Assembly: GCF_028640845.1 (NCBI RefSeq)
Contig: NC_080543.1
Span: 93,857,825 to 93,921,824 of the forward strand
From: Ahaetulla prasina
Lineage: Eukaryota > Chordata > Lepidosauria > Squamata > Colubridae
Length of the DNA: 64,000 bases
Direction: 5' to 3'
The notes under the pieces are model-generated. The model had not been told where the DNA came from, searched no databases, and saw only the letters and a program-made list of their open reading frames with translations. Of the stretch, positions 56,426 through 64,000 are shown piece after piece; positions within the stretch are counted from its first letter, which is position 1; every line of letters begins with the position of its first letter. The translations under genes were made by a program, and so were the position numbers.

Positions 56426-57544
56426 GATTGAGCCCAAGGCTGAATAATCCTGGATCTATACAAAGCATGGTCCCAGACCAGTTGCTTTCAAGAGAACAGT
56501 TTTAGACCTCCAGCCAGAATATGGAGTATGAGCTGTTTGAAGGGCCCATCCTATCCCTTGACTCTCTTCACTCATTCAACAATTCTACTAAATAAGTCTA
56601 AAGACAGCAGCACAAGACCTTTTGCTGCTAAAATTCAATAAACTACAACTTCTGTGATACACAGGACATAATGTCTTTCTACTGTTCTGATCGCCACCAT
56701 ATCCAGACAAACATAATGAGAAAGACTATAGAAGATGTAGAGAATATAATTTAGAATAACAGGTGGGTTAACACTTACTGTGTTAAATTATGTGTGACAT
56801 TAATATTGTCTTATATCTGTCAGGTGCAACTCGCTTATAATTTTTAGCACCTACTTAGGAAGCAGATGAGGTGACTATGGAGGCTTCCTATGCTTTCAAA
56901 TCAGAAGAGTCCATAATGCTTTGCTTTGAGGAAGTCTTCTCCAAAAAGGGATTTTTGCATATACCACACAAAAGCTTCTTATACTGAAGCTCTGAAGTAG
57001 CCAAGCAACTCATACAGAAGTGTAGGCATCAGGGCAACTTTTGGATGTTCACATCAGTTTAGTGACTCAGTCTAATTCTCAACAGACTTCAGACTCAACA
57101 CAATTCAGAAATTGTGAGACAAATTCCAGAAATCTTCACCTGCCTAATATTTACACTCAAAAGTCCTTCTGCAAGTATTGTTAGCAAGGCAGCAATTACA
57201 GTGGTGGACAAATCCTGGCATAGAATGGGGCTTGTGCTCAGTTTAGTAATCGATCAGATAAACAAAAGGGTGCTAAGTTCTATCTGATTATTGCCATTAA
57301 ACCCTTTAACTGTTTGTGATCTGAAAATATTGAAGACTCTTTTGTCACACAGTTTCCTACATGATGCAATGGTTGAAAGAGTGGAAGATCTGGAAGATAT
57401 GAACATCCGTTTTGTATACACAGATAATGTCCAAGATGATTTGTTGATTATTTTGCATTATTGTTTTCTATGTTGGGATGGTGTCCTGCTATCTCTGAGG
57501 TTGCTCCTTTCTACTGCTCTTGGAGTTGTATCAGTTGTATCATT
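56426..57544. other. No recognised feature
   Basis: No exon, RNA gene or repeat end recognised. The open frame 57291-57731 crosses a MITE and is chance. Confidence 0.5.
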
Positions 57545-57552
57545 ATTTAAAC

Positions 57553-57661
57553 CAAGGGGTGTCTCCAAACTTGGCAATTCTAAGACTCGTGGACTTCAAC
57601 TTCCAGAATTCTGGGAGTTGAAGTCCACAAGTCTTAAAGTTGCCAAGTTTGGACACCCCCG
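57553..57661. mobile_element. 109-bp fold-back MITE
   Basis: An almost perfect palindrome: TCTAAGACTCGTGGACTTCA and its complement face each other around CCAGAATTCTGG. Perfect 8-bp duplications ATTTAAAC occur at 57545-57552 and 57662-57669, so it is hAT-like despite its tiny size. Confidence 0.85.
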
Positions 57662-57777
57662 ATTTAAACTTTTTAAAACTGAAATATCTAATGCTACAAT
57701 GAAAAATACACCAGGCAGATTTAGATGTTGAAATGGTTTTCTTTTACATTTGAAAATAAAAATCTTTTATGTTCAAT
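57662..57777. other. Short unassigned gap
   Basis: No motif recognised. Confidence 0.4.
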
Positions 57778-57987
57778 GCTTGGAGACCTCTTGGACAAGT
57801 TCCTGACTTCCCTTGGCAAGGTTTTTCAGCAGTGGTTTGTTCTTGTGTCCTTCTTAAGGCAGAGAAAGAGTGACTGGTCCAAGGTCAGTCAACTGGCTTT
57901 TGTACCTAAAGTGGGATTAGAACTCACATTCTCCTAGTTTCTGCCCTGATGCCTTAACCATTATATCAAACTGGCTCTCAGCATTTG
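57778..57987 (-). mobile_element. tRNA-derived CORE-SINE-like element
   Basis: On the minus strand: AGTTTGATATAATGGTTAAGG head, TGAGTTCTAATCCC as B-box region, then CTGACCTTGGACCAGTCACTC, a CORE/MIR-like block. Same family as 13262-13497. Confidence 0.65.
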
Positions 57988-58067
57988 ACAATAGCAGCAG
58001 TTCATTGTTTCTATTTTCCTTTGATTTCTATCCAAGAGAGCTTAGAGATCTGGCTCTGTTAGTAGTC

Positions 58068-58245
58068 TTGGCAATCCTTATGATTTATATTGATATATTG
58101 ACCATCAATTGTGTTGTAAATGTTGTATCTTGATGAACGTATCTTTTCTTTTATGTATCCTGAGAGCATATGCACCAAGACAAATTCCTTGTGTGTCCAA
58201 TCACACTTGGCCAATAAAATTCTATTCTATTCTATTCTATTCTAA
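58068..58245 (+). mobile_element. Snake1-type LINE 3' end
   Basis: GGCAATCCTTATGATTTATA through CACTTGGCCAATAAAATTC and five ATTCT pentamers. 3' UTR only, with no coding sequence. Confidence 0.85.
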
Positions 58246-60254
58246 AATGGGGGGAGTGGCTTCACATCAGAGATGCTGATAGATTAATCCCACTTCCCCT
58301 CGCTCATCTTATTCCCTCCCACTTCATCTTTAGTGAGGCCAATACATTTAATAAATAAATTGTTATTGATTAATGGAAAATTGTCCCAACAAATAATTGT
58401 TTGTAATACTTGTTTGAATAGAGAAGACTAAAAATAACTTAGTGAATCAGAATATACTTCAGTGAAATTGAAATAAAAGTATAGTTATTTAGCTAATACT
58501 TAGAAAAATATTTCATATTTGGAATATCACTGCATGATGGAACAGCACTGGTTTGTACATATACCATAAAACAAAAGGAAATACAAATATATTTGATAAC
58601 GTGTGCTGCTATATCATATCAAATTATGTTACATTTTATGAATATACAATAATAGTTTTCAAAGTGGAAGAGAAAAAGAAAAAACAAATTCCTAGGATCA
58701 TTAGTTTGGTTAGACAAAGAAATTTGCAGCATTTAATTCTTTCTCTGCTGTTTTCTGATCCAAACTGTAATTTGTAAGAGGTTTTCTAGCTGCCAGGAAA
58801 AACATAAATATATTTTTTTTCCTGTATCTGACACAGAGAACTGGGGATGAAGTTTTGAGTAGAAGGCAACTGAAAGAAAAAATAGTTAGGTGACCCTTCA
58901 GGCTGCCAAATTTATTACAAAAATAAAGCCTATAAAAACATTTTATTTTCAAGTAGCACTTTATTCAGCTATAGTTTTTTCCTTCTATTACTTATATTAC
59001 TCACTTGGACTTTTCCATTACTTTCCAAATCTTTATAGAGTTTTTTTCCTTGATTCATTGATTACAAGCTTATTTATCTGCTTATGGGCATCTCTGCTCT
59101 GCCTTCATGCTCTATAGATTAAATTATAAAGTACAGGCCAGTGTTAGATGGCTCATGAACTAAATTTCATGCACAGATACCGTTGCTAGTCTCTGCCCTT
59201 GTTCAAAGGATGTACAAATCTAAACATTTCTCTTTCTATTTTTTCCTGTGCTTTCCTTTAAAATTATTTTCAGATTGATTAAATGGTAAACAGGTTCAGA
59301 GAAGAAGATAACAATTTTCTTTTTCCTGATACTCTTTCGATCAAAATGGTATAGCAGGGAGTAATCTGGTTTTGAACCAGAGAATCTTTTTTTGTCTTTT
59401 TCTACCTCATGCAATGCTAATAAAGGCTGGTCTTCCTACCTCATCTTCCATGTGTTGGTTGGGGTTGGGAAAAACAGCTCCCCTAGGCAGACATGGACGT
59501 TTTTAAAAAAACAAAACAATCCTAGCTAGTATATATACATTCCCACTAGTAAATTAAACTGGTCTACTGTATCAAAAACAGTGCAGGTAAATTTGGTACT
59601 TTTTATTCTGGATAAATTGTCGGTGGGCTTAAAGAGTCTTGGAAGCATTTCCACTACTTTCTAAGTGTTAACCTCAGGAAAGCAATTAATTCTCTTGCCA
59701 GGCTATCAAGACAACTGTTCCCTGCTTTTGTCCATTTCAGTAGTGACTCTCTGATTATTACCACTGGTCACTTTTCTTCAGGGAAGAAACAGAAATCTTA
59801 ACTTTAGCAGAGCTTGGGAATTTATTTTCTTTAGGCACTATCTGTTTTTTATTCTCTTCCCTCTGTTTCCTTTCCTTAGTCAATCTTCCTTGTTAAATTG
59901 ATGTTTGCTCTTCCTGTTTGTTGGTTTAGTGAACTTCAGTTTTTTCCCCATCCATGTATACTTTTGTTCTAGCCCTAAGCTCTGTTTATTCAATACTTGT
60001 CTTAGATTGGCAATGGGCAGTGCTGCTACAATCATTAATCGTGAAGCTGATGTGATTAGAGTATTATCCCTCAAATGGCCATGTATTGATTGAAATCATT
60101 TTTCACTCTACAGCCATAGGGCTGATAACTTAGAATCGGCTTAATTTATCTGAAGTTGCAGAGTTATGGTTTTTGTCAAGCCATATTCGTGACGTTGAGT
60201 TATAAGCAAGCCATGTCAAACTTTAAACATGTTATGGACTTTAAAAGGCAATGA
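58246..60254. other. Gene-free stretch
   Basis: About 2 kb with no recognised gene or repeat family. Short frames lack domains. Confidence 0.5.
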
Positions 60255-60701
60255 ATCAAGAAGAGGGCCGTGAAAATATTTGCAGATCCCTCGCATCCTG
60301 GACATAAACTGTTTCAACTCCTACCCTCAAAATGACGCTATAGAGCACTGCACACCAGAACAACTAGACACAAGAACAGTTTTTTCCCGAAGGCCATCAC
60401 TCTGCTAAACAAATAATTCCCTCAACACTGTCAGACTATTTACTGAATCTACACTACTATTAATCGTTTCATAGTTCCCATCGCCAATCTCTTTCCACTT
60501 ATGACTGTATGACTATAACTTGTTGCTGGCAATCCTTATGATTTATATTGATATATTGATCATCAATTGTGTTGTAAATGTTGTACCTTGATGAACGTAT
60601 CTTTTCTTTTATGTACACTGAGAGCATATGCACCAAGACAAATTCCTTGTGTGTCCAATCACACTTGGCCAATAAAAAAATTCTATTCTATTCTATTCTA
60701 T
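60255..60701 (+). mobile_element. Snake1-type LINE 3' end
   Basis: It starts GAAGAGGGCCGTGAAAATAT, contains the terminal coding remnant (HPGHKLFQLLPSK stop) and the complete 3' UTR, and ends in only three ATTCT pentamers. It is very similar to 45163-45661, with the same 5' truncation point. Confidence 0.85.
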
Positions 60702-61389
60702 TTGTTGGCCTCTCTAAAGATTAGATTTTTTTTGGACAGCCAATTTCCTTTGTTTTGTAGAATGCATGTTATTTAACCCAAATATCCATTCCTAAATTTA
60801 GGAGGACACTAACACTAGAAGTTCCCACATCCATCTCGAAAGAAAATTAATGAAAATCCCTTATGTTTTAGAACTCTATCCTTGTGGCAAAAGATGTATT
60901 GTTGCACTGCATGGCTATGTTTTATATCCCCCTTTATTAACCAAATTTCTAGATGATTCAGATTTATTTTATAATTCAGTTTCTTTGCATGTGGGCAAGT
61001 TTTCTTTTACTGTTTGTAAAACCCACTGTAATTAATTATATTATGTAGTTATTATTCTTTATTTTATTTTATATTTTATTTTTTAAGATTTCATTTTTAT
61101 TCTTTTTAAGTACAATTCTGATGATTGGCTGTAATAAAGGATGGATTGACTTCTAATTAGTGCTGGTAGAAAGATAGGAGAGATGGATTAGTGAAATAGA
61201 GATTAGTCTGCAAATAGATCCAAGAAATCAACTTTCCTATTAATAAGCTTTTGATGAGCATCACTGCACAACTAAAGTGATCAAGAAAGTCTATTTTGGA
61301 ACTGTGGTTGCTGATAAAAAGATAAACCTCCAAATGTTTCAACAACCTGATAAAAGAATGCAGATTACCAGCTGTCTGCAAGAAATATA
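60702..61389. other. No recognised feature
   Basis: AT-rich. No family recognised. Confidence 0.5.
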
Positions 61390-61530
61390 AATCCTTCCAT
61401 TCCCCAATCCTGTCAGAGCTGAAGAAGCTTCTTGGATGAGAAGTGAAACATCTTCAAAAGAAAAACAAGAAAGTCCAGTTGCCTCCTGAAAAAGCACCTT
61501 TGGGACTGTGGTTGCTGATACTGATTTTTT
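61390..61530 (+). mobile_element. Second PLE-type end fragment
   Basis: GCTGAAGAAGCTTCTTGGAT, GAGAAGTGAAACATCTTCAA and AGTCCAGTTGCCTCCTGAAA resemble a terminal block widespread in fish and reptile genomes that I associate with Penelope-like elements. No coding part is present. Confidence 0.4.
61419..61452 (+). ncRNA. Second hammerhead-like motif (decayed)
   Basis: CTGAAGA (61419-61425) matches CUGANGA. GCTTCT (61427-61432) pairs with AGAAGT (61439-61444) with one G-U. GAAA (61445-61448) is followed by CATC. As at 1402, one extra base (A61426) precedes stem II. Stem I is poor, so cleavage is unlikely. Confidence 0.35.
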
Positions 61531-62207
61531 TTTAATCTTATTGTTTGTTAACATAATGCATGTAATAAGTACTAAAAGTAGGGATGTTAATAAGCACAAT
61601 AATCCTGTGGAGAGGTGTCAAAAAAGCTTGATGGATCAAGCATATATTTGTTTAAAGTAGTCTTAATTTATTGCTAGAAATCCATTTAAACAGCAGTCAA
61701 TTCATTACACAACATTGTATATTCAAAATAAAGGTCAAGATCAATAATTCAGATACATTCTGTGGGGTGAAATATATTTCTAACAAGGATGGTACAAGCT
61801 TTAATTTCTTGATTAAGAACTTGGTATGAATAGTTGAAGAATTTGTCAGTAAGAAGTTATTAACTGAACATGGCTTTAATTTTGTAAAAGATTCCTTTAG
61901 TAGGATATTAGTTAGCAATATGATATGCCAAGTTTCTATCAGCAACAAGTCAATTTGGGACTCTATAGCAAGGCATCTCGTATTATTTGGAGATAATCCA
62001 TCAATTCTCAGATGGTGTTGGATAAATATGGACCACCTGCCCACTCACAGACCCAAGGAACAATGCCAGGAATCTGTAACATAGGTTGTTGAAAATGACA
62101 AGATGAAACAGCAAAAGACTTCTGTCATGGTTCCTTGTGTGAAAGTGGGTAAGAGCCCTAAGGGGGAAAAGGTTTTAGTAGTGATTAAACTATCAACATA
62201 ATGACTC
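61531..62207. other. No recognised feature
   Basis: No motif recognised. The minus frame 61697-62044 lacks domains. Confidence 0.5.
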
Positions 62208-62620
62208 ATGTACAATGACATCATTATGCAAATCCTGGGATTAGAAAACTTACAACTCCGACCTCGACCTCGAGGTCGACCTCGACATGACCTGTGTTTA
62301 ACACACAAAATCATCTATTGCAATGTCCTTCCTGTGAAAGACTACTTCAGCTTCAATCGCAATATTACAAGAGCAAAAAATAGATTCAAGCTAAATGTCA
62401 ACCGCTTCAAACTTGATTGCAGAAAATATGACTTCTGTAACAGAGTTGTTAATGCTTGGAACTCATTACCTGACTCCATAGTCTCTACTCAAAATCCCAA
62501 AATCTTCAACCAAAAACTGTCTACTATTGACCTCACCCCATTCCTAAGAGGACTATAAGGGGCGTGCATAAGAGCACAAAAGTGCCTACCATTCCTGTCC
62601 TATTGTTCTATTCATTACAT
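62208..62620 (+). mobile_element. CR1-type LINE 3' fragment
   Basis: About 115 open codons (62208-62558) correspond to the CR1 C-terminal domain (YCNVLPVKDYFSFNRN, FKLDCRKYDFCNRVVNAWN, DLTPFLRGL stop). The 3' UTR follows to about 62620, ending without a (TAAA)n tail. At 62258-62286 the normal RHLRQD codons are replaced by CGACCT/AGGTCG repeats encoding Arg-Pro-Arg-Gly-like residues. Confidence 0.8.
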
Positions 62621-63477
62621 ACTTGCATCATGGTGCCTGTAGAGGAGAGATGAAGACAACTCATTGCATTCCAGTTGCAACTTTCTACAATTGATAATGC
62701 TCAATAATTAATTATGAAGTCCCTTACTTGTGCTTTAAGGAATGACCTTTTATAGAAGTTTTCAATCCATTTGTATAACTGAAGGGAAAGGGAAAAAAAG
62801 GGTTGTTCCTAGGGAAATGATGTACAGCATATCTAAGTTAAATAATTCATATGTTCATCAAGATATGTATTCTTTATTAGACTAATTGATAAAACATTCT
62901 CTTCCCTTCTAGTCTATTCTTTTGTGTAATACTAATCAACATCATCATCCGCATTAGTTTATAAACCTGTACAGGGGAAATCTGAGAAGCACTGTATAAT
63001 ATTATACCATCATTGGTTACAACTAATAAAAGACTTCATCTTGTATCTCTTCAGGAGGCTTGGAATTGCAATAATGCAACTTATGAATACTCAAGGTAGA
63101 TAAATATGTCCTTTTTCTTTACTTCTTTACAGTATTAATTATATCTAATGGCAGGTTTCATTCTAAAATGTTAAAGATTGGGATCTTCAAGTTAAGGTGT
63201 TTAGTACATTTTAAAAGGCCTCGAGAGTTGTATTCTCAAAATAGAAATTTGAAATTTTGGATGGGAAGATTGATGTACAAAAGATAGCTGGTTTTGATTA
63301 ACAAATTTCCTAGACTTTTTCTTTAAAAAAATGGAGAAAGATGTTTTGAATATATTTTGCTGGATGATCAATGTCTACAATTCTTGAATTTATATGGAGA
63401 AATTACAGATATTTTAGGAAAAATACATAATTGTTTTCAACATCTTTATCCAATACAATAGATTATTTCCAAGTGTT
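62621..63477. other. No recognised feature
   Basis: AT-rich unique-looking DNA. Confidence 0.5.
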
Positions 63478-63726
63478 CAGCATGGCCTCTGGTGGCTCAA
63501 CAGACTAATGCAGTCTGTTATTAACACAGCAAGTCCCACCAGGCCCAAGGTTGACTCAGCCTTCCATCCTCTATAAGGTAGGTAAAATGAGGACCCAGAT
63601 TGTTGGGGGCAATAAAAGTTGACTGTATATAATATACAGGGATGTATTGCTATTGCTTAACACAATGTAAGCTGCCCTGAGTCTTCGGAGAAGGGCGGGA
63701 TATAAATTCAAATAAAAAAAAGAATA
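63478..63726 (+). mobile_element. tRNA-derived SINE with L2-like tail
   Basis: The head GGCCTCTGGTGGCTCAACAG is tRNA-like. The body CAAGGTTGACTCAGCCTTCC and GAGGACCCAGATTGTTGGGG is shared with the Sauria-like SINE at 37.3 kb. The tail GCCCTGAGTCTTCGGAGAAG, GGCGGGATATAAATTC is L2-like and replaces the CTATTGCTAT tail of that copy. Confidence 0.8.
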
Positions 63727-63886
63727 ATAATAACTTATTACATTCCTTTACCAATGAGACTATTGGTAAATAGGGATGAGACTATTGCTTAACACAGTGT
63801 AAGCCGCCCTGAGTCTTCGGAGAAGGGCGGGATATAAATTCAAATAAAAAAAAAGAATAATAATAACTTATTACATTCCTTTACCA
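63649..63886. repeat. Tandem duplication, period about 131 bp
   Basis: CTATTGCTTAACACA...TTCCTTTACCAA occurs at 63651-63752 and again at 63782-63886. The repeat unit includes both the SINE tail and its 3' flank (AATAATAATAACTTATTACA), so it arose after the SINE inserted. Confidence 0.85.
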
Positions 63887-64000
63887 AGGCATAGTACAAA
63901 TAAAGCAAAATCAATAGTTACAAAAGTCCAATAAAATGAGTTCACAATTTGATAACCAAACCAATAAAATTACTTTAAATAAAATAAATGAAATGAAACA
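63887..64000. other. No recognised feature
   Basis: AT-rich end of window. Confidence 0.5.

Noticed and set aside
57291..57731. 146-codon open frame as a candidate gene
   Set aside because: It runs through the fold-back MITE at 57553-57661 and has no domain.

Overview
The window reads as repeat-dense, AT-rich intergenic or intronic DNA from a squamate reptile, most probably an advanced (colubroid) snake. The clearest clue is a CR1/L3-type LINE whose 3' end (a conserved TTGGCCAATAAAA block) runs into an (ATTCT)n microsatellite. I recall this as the 'Snake1' L3 CR1 signature of snakes. It occurs at least six times here (about 15.7, 20.8, 26.4, 45.2, 58.1 and 60.3 kb). I recognise no host exon, rRNA gene or functional tRNA gene. 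Every long reading frame that carries a recognisable protein belongs to a retroelement.

Layout: 0-8.4 kb holds a Penelope-like element (PLE) end with a hammerhead-ribozyme-like motif, an LTR-like GC-rich block, DNA-transposon MITEs, an L2-like LINE (4.0-5.5 kb), an old CR1 and a solo LTR. 8.4-13.2 kb is almost featureless. 13-22 kb holds SINEs, MITEs, an LTR-like block and two Snake1-type LINEs, one interrupted by an L2 tail. 23.0-25.9 kb holds two R4/Dong-type LINE copies embedded in AAT/AAC/GAT microsatellite, the second split by a CR1. 26-34 kb holds MITEs, SINEs, a PLE with a GIY-YIG remnant and a head-to-head pair of PLE ends. 34-40 kb is sparse. 40-48.3 kb is a LINE cluster: L2-like copies, a CR1 with a 477-codon open frame, a classical CR1 carrying two nested LINEs, and a SPIN-like hAT. 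48.85-53.43 kb is a complete, recently inserted Ty3/Gypsy LTR retrotransposon on the minus strand: identical 178-bp LTRs, 5-bp CTTTT target duplication, tRNA-Ser primer site and polypurine tract, but a broken reverse transcriptase. 55.2-56.4 kb is a second PLE carrying two nested insertions. 57.5-64 kb holds a fold-back MITE, more LINE and SINE fragments, a second type of hammerhead-like PLE end, and a tandemly duplicated SINE tail.

The elements are linked by parasitism and nesting. SINEs carry tails resembling those of LINEs (L2-like and CR1-like). At least ten non-autonomous DNA elements from several families share hAT hallmarks, and almost all of their 8-bp target duplications have TA at positions 4-5. 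LINE tails seed or extend (ATTCT)n, (ATTCC)n, (AAT)n and (TAAA)n microsatellites. Family names come from motif recognition by eye and were not confirmed by database search.
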